From positions 1-64,000 of the forward strand of contig JBAZJM010000001.1 of NCBI GenBank assembly GCA_041651315.1: 64,000 nt of DNA, read 5' to 3'. Below the pieces are notes generated by a model, which worked only from the letters and a program-made list of their open reading frames with translations, was not told the DNA's origin and did not search any database. Each line of letters begins with the position of its first letter. The first letter of the stretch is position 1. The translations under genes and the position numbers were made by a program. Below are positions 32,134 to 40,407 of the stretch, one piece after another. The stretch is from CAITYL01 sp041651315 (GTDB taxonomy: Bacteria; Verrucomicrobiota; Lentisphaeria; Oligosphaerales; CAITYL01).

Positions 32134-32838
32134 ATGCCGAAGAAACAAGCAACCTTTTACGTAGGGACGAGTTCTGATCCAACACTAGCAACCAAGGCAG
32201 TAGCTGGACTTCGAGCTATGGTTCGATTAGGTAGAGAAGCTGAAAAAACTCTTCAAGACCTAAAAGAACAAGGATACTCAGATAGACGAACTTATTGGTT
32301 GAAGATTTATTCGACTAATCATCGTGAGCTTGTTGATAGCACTTTCCCTAAAGCCGTAACTTTAACTCGTTCAGATATTCCTGATTATGGTCGTATTGAA
32401 GTTTGTTTAGTATTATCGGATGAGGGTGGGAAGAAAAATAATCATCCAAAATCAAATGAATTTCATGTGATGATTACAGCCCAAGTCTTCCATGAAAGAG
32501 TGTGGGAGAAAAGAACTTTCAGCATTGGAAGGTTCAGAGTTACTAAAAGAAGAGGCGTTTTTCGTCCAGTATTCCCCGATTTTCGTAGAGGTGATGCGTG
32601 GAAACCAAATAGTATTTCTCTTACTAAAGACAGCCACCCAAGATATAAGGATCGCATAGCTCATGCTTTATCAGAGCATATTGTCGGTGAAAAACTAATT
32701 GATGAACCCTATCCAGCTGAACTTGCAAGACAAATTCAAGTTTGGCTCGTTGAAGATGGGTTTATCGATAAATTAATACAGTATCTTTGGCAATTTTCCA
32801 AAGATCAAATCCTTGTAAAAAGAATAATGACGGAATGA
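32134..32838 (+). CDS. hypothetical protein
   Basis: 234 residues. Basic, mixed alpha/beta; no motif recognised. Ends ILVKRIMTE, a loose variant of the shared C-terminus, overlapping the next ATG. Confidence 0.65.
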   Translation: MPKKQATFYVGTSSDPTLATKAVAGLRAMVRLGREAEKTLQDLKEQGYSDRRTYWLKIYSTNHRELVDSTFPKAVTLTRSDIPDYGRIEVCLVLSDEGGKKNNHPKSNEFHVMITAQVFHERVWEKRTFSIGRFRVTKRRGVFRPVFPDFRRGDAWKPNSISLTKDSHPRYKDRIAHALSEHIVGEKLIDEPYPAELARQIQVWLVEDGFIDKLIQYLWQFSKDQILVKRIMTE

Positions 32839-34277
32839 TTCATATATCGCAGGTTGTAGGTACAGTACTCCGTCGCTTATCAGTTAAAGCAAACGATGAG
32901 ATTACCATGGACGTAAATAAAAATGCCTTTCGAGTCTGTAAACACTTGAATGACTCAGGCTATGAAGCTTGGTTAGTTGGTGGTGCTGTACGTGATTCAA
33001 TCATGGGTAAGGAAGCTCATGACTGGGATATCGCCACTAATGCAAAACCCGAAGAAGTTGCCCGGCTTTTTCCGAGAGTTATTGAGACTGGGGTTAAGCA
33101 CGGAACTGTAACCGTCATGGTGGACGGTGAAGGTTTTGAAGTCACCACTTATCGTGGTGAAGGGACTTATTCCGATGGACGACGACCTGACGATGTTCAG
33201 TTCTTGAACACTATTGAAGAGGATCTGGCTCGTCGCGATTTCACGATTAATGCTATTGCATATGATCCAATCAAGTGTGTTTTCCGTGATCCATTTTTGG
33301 GTCGTGGTGACATTGATCGGTGCTTAATCAGAGCTGTCGGAAATCCGCATAAGAGATTTGCGGAAGATGGGTTGAGAGTTCTCCGAGCTGCGCGTTTTGC
33401 AGCAACACTTAGGTTTGAAATCGAGTTGGAGACTTATCAAGCAATCAATCCATCACTCAGGTCGTATACCAGGGTTTCAGCTGAACGGATTCGTGATGAG
33501 TGGATGAAGATCATGTCCGCTCGAGAGCCATCCGTAGCTTTTAAGATTATGGCTGAAACTGGGATGCTTGAAATCACGGTTCCAGAAATGGTTCCGATGT
33601 TCAATTGCACTCAGAATAAGTATCATGCATACGATGTATGGGTGCATACACTTCAGGTAGTTGATGCCTGTCCTGAGAATGATCCGATTCTTCGAATCGG
33701 TGCACTTTTTCATGATATCGGGAAGCCACAGTCAAAGAAGCCTCACCCGGTAACAGGTGATGCGACTTTTTACGATCATGAAGATATCGGCGCTGAAATG
33801 GTTGGCGCTATTGCAAGTCGGTTGAGGTTTTCAGCTGAAGAGCGATATCGTCTTATTCATTTGGTGCAGCATCACTTTATTCGTTACAAGTCAGAAGATA
33901 CTGACTCAACTGTTCGTCGATGGATTCGTAAGGTCGGTTTTGATAACATTCCGAGTCTATGTACTTTGGCTAGAGCCGACATTATCGGTAAAGGACCACT
34001 CGGTTTCGTTTCTGGACTCGATACTGCAATCATTGATGAGTTGGAAGCTCGGGTCATCAAACTGAGTAAGACTGAAGTTCTGCCAACTTCGACTAAAGTC
34101 CTGGTCGTTGATGGTAACGACATCATGAAGAATCTTGGTATTCCGCCAGGTGCAACCGTTGGAAAAATTCTAGCTCATTTGCTAGATGAAGTAACCGACG
34201 ATCCAGCACTCAATACTCGAGAGAAACTGCTTGATATGGCTGAGGTTTATAACCGTTGTGGCTTCCCGTCGAAGTAA
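32835..34277 (+). CDS. cca: CCA tRNA nucleotidyltransferase (HD-containing)
   Basis: 480 residues from the ATG overlapping the previous stop; ATG 32907 is an alternative. LVGGAVRDSIMG and DWDIATNA form the class II pol-beta head, then TTYRGEGTYSDGRRPD, RRDFTINAIAYDP and RAARFAATL. A C-terminal HD phosphohydrolase domain (ALFHDIGKP, DHEDIGAEM) is present as in many bacterial enzymes. It adds or repairs the 3' CCA of tRNAs, fitting a tRNA-repair theme with the genes at 2219 and 2640. Confidence 0.88.
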   Translation: MIHISQVVGTVLRRLSVKANDEITMDVNKNAFRVCKHLNDSGYEAWLVGGAVRDSIMGKEAHDWDIATNAKPEEVARLFPRVIETGVKHGTVTVMVDGEGFEVTTYRGEGTYSDGRRPDDVQFLNTIEEDLARRDFTINAIAYDPIKCVFRDPFLGRGDIDRCLIRAVGNPHKRFAEDGLRVLRAARFAATLRFEIELETYQAINPSLRSYTRVSAERIRDEWMKIMSAREPSVAFKIMAETGMLEITVPEMVPMFNCTQNKYHAYDVWVHTLQVVDACPENDPILRIGALFHDIGKPQSKKPHPVTGDATFYDHEDIGAEMVGAIASRLRFSAEERYRLIHLVQHHFIRYKSEDTDSTVRRWIRKVGFDNIPSLCTLARADIIGKGPLGFVSGLDTAIIDELEARVIKLSKTEVLPTSTKVLVVDGNDIMKNLGIPPGATVGKILAHLLDEVTDDPALNTREKLLDMAEVYNRCGFPSK

Positions 34278-34466
34278 CTACTGCTTATAACGAGTATCGA
34301 CGTTTTCGATGTCGTCCATTTCAAGATCAGTATGCGTTGCCATGGACGCTTCATCTTGACCGAAATCAGCATCGCGACCTACTTCATGGAGTAGGTCGCA
34401 TTCTCCGCCACTCTTAGCAGTCTGTTTCTCTGAAGCTATTCTGAGGGCCATGGCGCGGAGATCCAT
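34278..34466 (-). CDS. hypothetical small acidic protein
   Basis: 62 residues, ending next to the stop of the CCA gene. Acidic C-terminus (HTDLEMDDIENVD), weak AGGA before the start. No recognisable domain. Supported mainly by position between the CCA gene and a divergent promoter region. Confidence 0.45.
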   Translation of the reverse strand: MDLRAMALRIASEKQTAKSGGECDLLHEVGRDADFGQDEASMATHTDLEMDDIENVDTRYKQ

Positions 34467-34494
34467 ATCCGAAAAATCCTATTTAGAGTCTAAA

Positions 34495-34506
34495 AACCGA
34501 ACGGTT
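34495..34506. promoter_or_regulatory. palindromic operator candidate
   Basis: AACCGAACGGTT has perfect 5-base arms. A further CGGTT occurs at 34521. It lies upstream of the sigma70-like promoter and in front of a winged-helix-like gene, consistent with autoregulation. Confidence 0.35.
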
Positions 34507-34535
34507 CCGGTGAGCGGCATCGGTTAAAAAGGGAC

Positions 34536-34564
34536 TTGCGCGAACGCATTCGCTGTGCTAAAAT
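34536..34564 (+). promoter_or_regulatory. sigma70-type promoter with extended -10
   Basis: TTGCGC (34536-34541), a 17-base spacer and TGC-TAAAAT with the -10 at 34559-34564. It is the clearest host-type promoter seen in the window and lies 29 bases before the ATG at 34594. Probably used by host RNA polymerase early in infection. Confidence 0.6.
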
Positions 34565-34593
34565 CCGTTTTTCAGCGAAGGAAGGATTATACG

Positions 34594-35055
34594 ATGAACG
34601 AGCAAGAAGTGGTCGAAGTGGTCGAAGCGTTGAAGTCTCTCAATACCCCTTCATCGTCTCCGCAGATTGCGAAGGCTTATGAAAGGATATACGGGAGACC
34701 AATATCTCAAGGGCAGACTTATCGTCGACTCATGTGTGCTTTGAGTCAAGGGTTTGTTCTTCAAGATGAGAATAAGCGATGGGCTATCGGTCCCATACTA
34801 GCTAATGGATCGGTTCGTAGTGAACCGTCAGTTACCAACACTTCGATTGAATCAGATACAACTGTAACGCCATCAGTCCAAAACGTTTCAGTGAAATCTA
34901 AGAAAGTCACGATTGACCGTGGTGCAGCGCTGCAAGCAGCGAATATGTATGAGACAGTTTCAAAACTTCTACGTACGTCACACGAGGATACGAAAATAAT
35001 TAAAAGTGCCAAAGAATTGGCTGATTACTATATGGAGAAGTGTTATGGCATTTGA
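34594..35055 (+). CDS. winged-helix-like regulator candidate
   Basis: 153 residues, ATG with AAGGAAGGA upstream. The N-terminal 60 residues (EVVEALKSLNTPSSSPQIAKAYERIYGRPISQGQTYRRLMCALSQGF) fit a winged helix. A Ser/Thr/Val-rich linker (80-110) leads to a short helical C-terminus. The position behind a sigma70-like promoter and palindrome suggests an early regulator. Confidence 0.55.
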   Translation: MNEQEVVEVVEALKSLNTPSSSPQIAKAYERIYGRPISQGQTYRRLMCALSQGFVLQDENKRWAIGPILANGSVRSEPSVTNTSIESDTTVTPSVQNVSVKSKKVTIDRGAALQAANMYETVSKLLRTSHEDTKIIKSAKELADYYMEKCYGI

Positions 35056-35353
35056 TATTGATGTTCATGAATTGATATGTAATTTTTACAGAAAGAACCG
35101 TCGATGGTTGTTTGATGAATATGTGGCGAAAGAAACGAATGTCCCAATCTCTATCGTGAGGGCCATTGCCGGTGCTAGAAAATTCATCATATCTAGGCTA
35201 AGGGATGACGGAAAAATCGAAAGACGATTTATCGGTACCACGGCTCAATATGATAAATATCGAGCACGAATATATAAAAACACTGTAAAAAGACGACAGT
35301 ATTCAACTCAAGTCGATCATTTTTCAGGGAATCCACCGCAATCTGGACAATGA
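35045..35353 (+). CDS. hypothetical basic protein
   Basis: 102 residues, ATG with GGAG, overlapping the preceding gene by 11 bases. Rich in Arg/Lys (FYRKNRRWLFDEY, SRLRDDGKIERRF). The pattern ...IVRAIAGARKFIISRLRDDGKIERRF resembles a small winged-helix DNA-binding unit. It overlaps the convergent gene by 37 bases. Confidence 0.6.
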   Translation: MAFDIDVHELICNFYRKNRRWLFDEYVAKETNVPISIVRAIAGARKFIISRLRDDGKIERRFIGTTAQYDKYRARIYKNTVKRRQYSTQVDHFSGNPPQSGQ

Positions 35354-35814
35354 CACTCATTTGGTTTCATCATAGTTTTTGACCATTCGTCCGGATACGG
35401 TACTAAAAAAGACCAATATATCACTTCAGTAAGACCCGCACGACTTGGATGTGGATCCCACCATAAATTTCCATACTTTGCAACGATGACGTGGTTAGTT
35501 CTCAATACGCTGGTACGATTTGTTTTACCAGACATGAAATGAATCCCCGGGGATTTCACTTTTAGACAATGCATCATGTAAGGTTGCAAACTTACATAAG
35601 CCAAATTATGATGCTTTCTTAGATAAGCACCTATTTCATTTTGGTAGAATGGCTCTTTTCGAGTCCAAGTACTACTTTCTTCTGGTTTAGATACATCCCA
35701 TAGATCACAAACGGTTTGATCTGGGAGATTTTCCGGTGGGATTTCGAGTACGCACGCTATCGCAGTTTGCCAACAATTCCCAGGGAATAAGTTGGTCTGA
35801 GTATACTCTATCAT
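35317..35814 (-). CDS. C39-like/papain-fold protein
   Basis: 165 residues. FPGNCWQTAIACVLEIPPENLPD supplies the nucleophilic Cys in the typical 'NCxxxxxAxxL..P' context. TNHVIVAKYGNLWWDPHPSRAGL supplies the His and Asp (DPHPS). This is the arrangement of small phage C39-like or transglutaminase-fold proteins. A CHCPDCGG tail may bind zinc. Enzymatic activity is likely but the substrate is unknown. Confidence 0.6.
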   Translation of the reverse strand: MIEYTQTNLFPGNCWQTAIACVLEIPPENLPDQTVCDLWDVSKPEESSTWTRKEPFYQNEIGAYLRKHHNLAYVSLQPYMMHCLKVKSPGIHFMSGKTNRTSVLRTNHVIVAKYGNLWWDPHPSRAGLTEVIYWSFLVPYPDEWSKTMMKPNECHCPDCGGFPEK

Positions 35815-35822
35815 ATTTCAGT

Positions 35823-36524
35823 TTAAATCATTCTTGAATCTTTGTTGCCATCCAAGAAATCTTCCCACTCATTCCATAAAACTCCCCAAGAGTGTGATTT
35901 CTCATAGACTCTCGTTTTTCTTGTGGCTAATTCTTTACATTTATCATCTTTGATTGCCTTAATAGTCTCATCACCCAATGAAAAATGTTCGAATTCATCT
36001 AATTCAGAGATGTACCCATAATTATGCATCCTAGCTAGATGGCCGGAAACAGTTCCCCATTTGTTCCCGGTAGCTGATGTCGTTGATGTTCTACCGAATT
36101 TCTCATGGGAATTAAGATAATCCATGAGTTTCTTCATATTTTTTCTTAGGATAAGACAATCGACTACTCTTGCAAAATTCCCATTAAATAAATCGTCTTG
36201 GGTCCCATCTAAATCAAAAGTTGGGATCAAACTGATTCCGTTTTTACCATCCTCTGTGAATGGGACGACTTTCCAGGTTCGATAGTCATCGTCTTTTTTC
36301 AGAATTCCTTCAGTGACGGTGAGTTGGATCTCTCTTCCGTCTTTAGCTATCCATACCCCATTTGCTTTTTTCCAGTTTTCTGGATCAGCTATATATCGTC
36401 GTTCTTCATTCGGATTTATTGTTGGAGCTGTACCACTAAAGAAAATTCTGATTTTATCGTTATTTGCTGCAAAAGTCGGAGCGCCAAGCTTCCAAGATAT
36501 ATTTGAATCACCTATTTGAGCCAT
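35823..36524 (-). CDS. hypothetical protein
   Basis: 233 residues, likely co-transcribed with the gene that follows it on the minus strand. Beta-rich first half (REIQLTVTEGILKKDDDYRTWKVVPF), helical second half with WGTVSGHLARMHNYGYI. No family recognised. GTAAAA precedes its ATG by six bases. Confidence 0.6.
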   Translation of the reverse strand: MAQIGDSNISWKLGAPTFAANNDKIRIFFSGTAPTINPNEERRYIADPENWKKANGVWIAKDGREIQLTVTEGILKKDDDYRTWKVVPFTEDGKNGISLIPTFDLDGTQDDLFNGNFARVVDCLILRKNMKKLMDYLNSHEKFGRTSTTSATGNKWGTVSGHLARMHNYGYISELDEFEHFSLGDETIKAIKDDKCKELATRKTRVYEKSHSWGVLWNEWEDFLDGNKDSRMI

Positions 36525-36546
36525 ATATGATTTTACGCTAAAGCAC

Positions 36547-36592
36547 CGTAAATGTCATATCTTTATCCGTATTGGTCGATGGAGATAAAGAT
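36547..36592 (+). promoter_or_regulatory. YGTAAAT box plus 9-bp hairpin over the start
   Basis: CGTAAAT at 36547-36553 is exactly 37 bases before the ATG at 36591. ATCTTTATC (36559-36567) pairs perfectly with GATAAAGAT (36584-36592), overlapping GGAG and the first two bases of the ATG. Confidence 0.5.
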
Positions 36593-37406
36593 GATCACCC
36601 TGAATGCCGATTCAACTCTCATCAAGCAAGCAAGCGAAATTGCCAACGGTACTACTGTTGTCTTGACTGACGGGGAAAGTTTGGATTATCCTGATCTCTC
36701 CAAAATTGTAGCTGAGAAGCTTCCACATAGCAACTTGATTCTTAATGGTGTTTGCACCAATTGTGCTTGCTGTGGTCAAGATTTGACCGATGCGGTATCT
36801 GTCCAACGCGGGACCGGCCCGATTTGTTCAAAGCGCGGTTATTCGGAGGATCCGACTGAAGTCGATGAAATGGAGGCATTCATTGCACTTTCGGAGTTTC
36901 CAGAACTCGCGCACTTCCTAACGGAGCACTATAAACCACTCGGTATCCGTGGTCTCGTGAACGGATTGGTTCGTACGGCTTCTTTGAATCGTCCGCACGG
37001 CACGGGACGAAAATTCGGGAATGAGAAGGTTTTTTCTGCTTGCTGTGATGCTATTGAAGCTCTTGGTCATACAAAAATGGCCAATGTTCTACGAGACACC
37101 CTCGTAGTTGCATGGATCACAAAGATTGAAGCAGAGCCGGGTGTTTTCCTTCTCAAAACTATGAAGCGCGTCACTCCTGATTGGTGGTGGAGTGAAATTC
37201 GTAATTGTATCAGTGGTTCCGTTTGGGATACTGAGAAGAAAGTTCATCGCGTCAGTTTTCATGATGCGATTAGTGAAAAATTGCTCACTCCTTCAAATCT
37301 GAGTGGCATTCCAAACAAAAAAGCTGTTTGGAATCTCTTGATTCAAGGCTTTGAAGGCGCAGTCGTCAAAGTTGATGGGAAAGTTTTTAAGCTTGTGAGA
37401 AAATAA
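36591..37406 (+). CDS. DUF6011-type zinc-motif protein
   Basis: 271 residues from the ATG at 36591; ATG 36552 lies inside the promoter box and is less likely. CTNCACCGQDLTDAVSVQRGTGPICSKRGY matches the small treble-clef motif (C-x2-C-G-x-L ... S-x-x-x-G-x-G-P-x-C) found in phage and actinobacterial proteins. The remaining 190 residues are helical with SACCDAIEALGH. Function unknown. Confidence 0.65.
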   Translation: MITLNADSTLIKQASEIANGTTVVLTDGESLDYPDLSKIVAEKLPHSNLILNGVCTNCACCGQDLTDAVSVQRGTGPICSKRGYSEDPTEVDEMEAFIALSEFPELAHFLTEHYKPLGIRGLVNGLVRTASLNRPHGTGRKFGNEKVFSACCDAIEALGHTKMANVLRDTLVVAWITKIEAEPGVFLLKTMKRVTPDWWWSEIRNCISGSVWDTEKKVHRVSFHDAISEKLLTPSNLSGIPNKKAVWNLLIQGFEGAVVKVDGKVFKLVRK

Positions 37407-37409
37407 TAA

Positions 37410-37937
37410 GTGAGTGAACTCTCTCAAAGACTTTTATTAGTTTCTACTTTGATCGAGAATTCTCCTCTCCTGGTCACTATATCAAAAATAAATAGTGATG
37501 GTGTGAATGAATTAGAATTCGAAGTCGGTCATATTAAATGGAAGCTCAATTATTCTAAGCTAAGTCATAATCCTGATGATCAATTCCTGAGATCATTTAG
37601 GTTAGCTGTTATGGGATCGATCGATAAGAGATTCTCTCTAACAGAAGAAGGAATGGTGGCCAATAATAATAGATTGATAGCTATTATCGCTTCCGCCATC
37701 AGAGAATTGGAATCTGAATATTGGATACCAATGGAGCGAAAAATTCGCTCTACATTTAAGGAATGGCTTGCTGGACCGAGTATTAAAGAAGCCGTTGCTG
37801 AATATAAATACGATTCTGCAAAAGCAAAAGTTGAATTAATTCTGAGATCTCTCAGTGGCTTCTCAAGAGAAGAAATAATATCTTTGGTTGCAAGAGTTTA
37901 CGATGAACAAGTTGTTAGAAAGATCATTGAATCATGA
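37410..37937 (+). CDS. hypothetical protein with IIES C-terminus
   Basis: 175 residues, GTG start. A beta-rich N-terminus (LEFEVGHIKWKLNY), helical remainder. Ends FSREEIISLVARVYDEQVVRKIIES, similar to the ending of the 30502 gene. ATGA overlap with the next gene. Confidence 0.68.
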   Translation: MSELSQRLLLVSTLIENSPLLVTISKINSDGVNELEFEVGHIKWKLNYSKLSHNPDDQFLRSFRLAVMGSIDKRFSLTEEGMVANNNRLIAIIASAIRELESEYWIPMERKIRSTFKEWLAGPSIKEAVAEYKYDSAKAKVELILRSLSGFSREEIISLVARVYDEQVVRKIIES

Positions 37938-38314
37938 AAAAGCGTAAGAAGAAATATATCCCGAAGTGCGTTTATATGATCGGGATTTTCAAGAAACCAG
38001 CTCCCGGTACTGAAGATTTTGAGATGCACACCATTATGTGGTGTTCAAAACTACGGGATGCTGAGCATTATTTAGAATTAGCCGGTCGTGAAGTTAAGGG
38101 AAAGCCGGGCGTGTATTGGGATGATCCATTTGAGTGTCGATGGTCTCATGCCGTTATTGAAAAAGTTCAAGAGCACCGTTTCCCAGTTCCTGAGGTGATG
38201 AGCTGGTGGGGTTCACGTCGATCTAATGGACATGGGTCTTGTGCACATAAACTGAAGGGTCCGCCTCGCTGGTTTCCGACGAAGCAAACCTTCGGGTTTA
38301 CTTTCCCGACATAA
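37934..38314 (+). CDS. hypothetical protein
   Basis: 126 residues, basic N-terminus (KKRKKKYIPK), a beta-alpha-beta core and a C-terminus rich in Trp/Gly/His (WWGSRRSNGHGSCAHKLKG). Convergent with the next minus-strand gene, whose stop is adjacent. Confidence 0.6.
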   Translation: MKKRKKKYIPKCVYMIGIFKKPAPGTEDFEMHTIMWCSKLRDAEHYLELAGREVKGKPGVYWDDPFECRWSHAVIEKVQEHRFPVPEVMSWWGSRRSNGHGSCAHKLKGPPRWFPTKQTFGFTFPT

Positions 38315-38581
38315 TTATTTCTTACGCATGAATTGGAGAACGTGTTCTGACGGTTCCCAGTAGAATGAACGCATTATCTTATTCTCTGTACGAAATTCTT
38401 TCGCAGGGAGAGATTCATCATAGGGAATCACTTTTATACCACAAACCCAGTTAATGATAAGATATTCTAGTACTTCATATACTGGGTACGCTTCAGCAAA
38501 AATACTATTATCTTCATATAAAAGATGGGCTTTCCCATCTTCTTTGGCCTTCATATAGCCAACTAATTTGCTTTCTTCCAT
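38315..38581 (-). CDS. small protein, tandem paralogue of next gene
   Basis: 88 residues. ESKLVGYMKAKEDGKAHLLYEDNSIF, then YEVLEYLIINW, then KVIPYDE align with the gene at 38596. Tandem duplicates of an unknown family. Confidence 0.6.
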   Translation of the reverse strand: MEESKLVGYMKAKEDGKAHLLYEDNSIFAEAYPVYEVLEYLIINWVCGIKVIPYDESLPAKEFRTENKIMRSFYWEPSEHVLQFMRKK

Positions 38582-38595
38582 ATCGACAACAATAC

Positions 38596-38826
38596 TCAGC
38601 TTTTACCCGCTTGTGAATCTAATTCGGATAGCGGAACTCGTGCTAATTTGAAATACTCATCTAGAGTTAGAACCTTCGGATTGTAAATTTCATTATCTAT
38701 GCAGTATTCCAGACATTGACCTGTAGGAAACGAAACTTGAGACAATGAGTTTCCTTCACTAAGAAGACGGGCCATCCCGTTTTCTGAGTCAACTATCACA
38801 TATCCTATTATTTTTACTTCACTCAT
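38596..38826 (-). CDS. small protein, tandem paralogue
   Basis: 76 residues. EVKIIGYVIVDSENGMARLLSEGNSL, QCLEYCIDNE, PKVLTLDE align with the 38315 gene. GTAATT lies 10 bases before its ATG on the minus strand. Confidence 0.6.
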   Translation of the reverse strand: MSEVKIIGYVIVDSENGMARLLSEGNSLSQVSFPTGQCLEYCIDNEIYNPKVLTLDEYFKLARVPLSELDSQAGKS

Positions 38827-38852
38827 TTTAGAAATTACAATCAGGTCAAGTC

Positions 38853-39392
38853 ATGTCGAGGCCGTGTTCCGTTTGCAAAGAAGAAGTTCATTACGGACGT
38901 CATCGCCGTAAATGCAGAGTGTGCCACAAATGGTGTCATGAAGAATGCTCACTTGAAATGACACCTCCGAATTCCTTTCCGATTCACCCAGTTTGCTTTG
39001 AGTGTGTTCGAAAAGATCCGAATAAATATCTTCGAAAATCAGCATTCATGTTAAATGGTCAGAAACCATCAATAAATGAACCGAGTGAAATAAACTCGAT
39101 CATGTTCATATTTTGGTGTCTTATTTTTGGAAGAAAAACACTCGATGAAGCAATAAGCAAATTGAGTATTCCGGAAGAAATGATCCGGAAGATGGATTCA
39201 AGACTTGAAGAGAATAGAATTTGGTCAGATGATGGGGTAATGACTTTTGATGAAAGTTCATTTAAAGATGAGAGGGTCTTCAATACCTCTCTTCTTTTAT
39301 ATGCACTAGTCGCAGATGGAAGAGTTGTTCGTTCTCCTGAAGATCATAGATTCAAATCCCCGCCTGCATCACAGGCAGTCGTAAATCCGTGA
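38853..39392 (+). CDS. PHD-type zinc-finger protein
   Basis: 179 residues. Residues 5-50 place ligands as C5-x2-C8-x12-C21-x2-C24-x4-H29-x2-C32-x15-C-x2-C, with KWCHEEC matching the 'WxHxxC' core of PHD fingers. The rest is helical (TLDEAISKLSIPEEMIRKMDSRLEENR) with no known domain. PHD fingers are normally eukaryotic histone readers; in a phage this may be an independent treble-clef finger. Confidence 0.65.
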   Translation: MSRPCSVCKEEVHYGRHRRKCRVCHKWCHEECSLEMTPPNSFPIHPVCFECVRKDPNKYLRKSAFMLNGQKPSINEPSEINSIMFIFWCLIFGRKTLDEAISKLSIPEEMIRKMDSRLEENRIWSDDGVMTFDESSFKDERVFNTSLLLYALVADGRVVRSPEDHRFKSPPASQAVVNP

Positions 39393-39426
39393 TCGATCCA
39401 AGTACTTAAACTTGGAGGTTTCGATC
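39380..39426 (+). promoter_or_regulatory. YGTAAAT box plus 7-bp hairpin hiding the SD
   Basis: CGTAAAT at 39380-39386, 40 bases before the ATG at 39427. TCCAAGT (39397-39403) pairs perfectly with ACTTGGA (39410-39416), which runs into the GGAGG Shine-Dalgarno. GATCG (39391-39395) and CGATC (39422-39426) can extend the structure around it. Confidence 0.5.
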
Positions 39427-40179
39427 ATGACAACGACACAGACTACTAGCGATAAGACCACTGGACGCAATGCTGTGAGGGCGCTAAAGCAATTGATCAA
39501 GGATCAATCTACTACTGCGCCAGTTCCTGTCATATCGACAGATGATCCAGCAATTCTCGGTGCCGCCCGAAAGGGTAAGACGAAGGTTGTACAACTAGGC
39601 TTTGATCCAACTATCGCTAATGACGTTGTCATATGCGTTGATTTGAAGGGAGCTCTCGAGACTGCTCAAGAGCAATATGCTGCTCTTCAAGTAAAGGTTC
39701 GTGATTACGGAAAAGCGAAGCATGATGCCTATAACACTGCATTCAATGCTGATACGACAACCGTTTGTATCCCTTATAAAGCGGAAGTCCCGTTTGACGA
39801 AGAAAGCGAAACTCCCGGATTTGAGACACGCTACGTGCAAGTTGTGTGTTCAAATAACTACACGGTAGCTTCAAAGACTGCTCTCGCCAATAAGACTGCT
39901 CTTGGAACGGAGCTTTACGGCAAGCTTTTCACGGAAAAGACTGATGAGGTTTTGAAGCCAAACGCTGTGGAACTCATCAAGGGGATTCTTCTTGCTGCCG
40001 GTATTAAGGCTGCCGATCTTGACAAAGCTATGGAGTCCCTGTTCGATAAGGTTACTTCAGTGAAAGTCTCGGAAAATTACTCTGCGGAAGCTGCAAAGGC
40101 ACCCGAGACTGCAAAGGCGATTCTTGCACAGATTGTCACTCGTGCGGCCCCATCGCTTCGGTTCCCCGAACAGAAGTAG
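39427..40179 (+). CDS. hypothetical protein, possibly abundant
   Basis: 250 residues, ATG with GGAGG. Thr-rich N-terminus, then an alpha/beta middle (VVICVDLKGALETAQEQYAALQVKV) and a helical C-terminus. Codon use resembles the well-expressed enzymes in the window. Preceded by a YGTAAAT element and followed by a 14-bp hairpin, so a one-gene transcription unit is likely. Function unknown. Confidence 0.68.
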   Translation: MTTTQTTSDKTTGRNAVRALKQLIKDQSTTAPVPVISTDDPAILGAARKGKTKVVQLGFDPTIANDVVICVDLKGALETAQEQYAALQVKVRDYGKAKHDAYNTAFNADTTTVCIPYKAEVPFDEESETPGFETRYVQVVCSNNYTVASKTALANKTALGTELYGKLFTEKTDEVLKPNAVELIKGILLAAGIKAADLDKAMESLFDKVTSVKVSENYSAEAAKAPETAKAILAQIVTRAAPSLRFPEQK

Positions 40180-40186
40180 TCTGACT

Positions 40187-40231
40187 AAGGCATCTTTCCT
40201 GAGTGTATATTGAACTTAGGAAAGATGCCTT
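40187..40231 (+). promoter_or_regulatory. 14-bp hairpin containing SD and start codon; possible terminator
   Basis: AAGGCATCTTTCCT (40187-40200) pairs perfectly with AGGAAAGATGCCTT (40218-40231). The 3' arm holds both the AGGA SD and the ATG at 40225. It can end the preceding transcript and, in read-through RNA, silence the next gene. Confidence 0.55.
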
Positions 40232-40407
40232 CAGAAGAATCAAAATCACCAACACCACCGGATCAAATCAATTTTTATCGAGCCGATGGTAGGTGTTTAT
40301 GTCCTGTTTGTAACAAAGAGTATTACAAACATCCATTCAGTGAACATCAAGGTTGGGATGGGCCTTATTTACATAAACTTTGTAATGGTGACTTAGTGAA
40401 GTTATGA
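40225..40407 (+). CDS. small conserved-type Cys protein
   Basis: 60 residues from the ATG at 40225. CLCPVCNKEYYKHPF then LHKLCNGDLVKL is a pattern common to small phage proteins of unknown function (zinc ligands Cys/Cys/His/Cys likely). ATGA overlap with the next gene. Confidence 0.68.
   Translation: MPSEESKSPTPPDQINFYRADGRCLCPVCNKEYYKHPFSEHQGWDGPYLHKLCNGDLVKL

Noticed and set aside
36552..36590. Upstream ATG for the DUF6011-type gene
   Set aside because: It is part of the CGTAAATG box and lacks an SD, while ATG 36591 has GGAG in place.
39427..40179. Major capsid protein
   Set aside because: Size and expression signals would allow it, but no capsid-fold pattern is visible and no other head genes are nearby.
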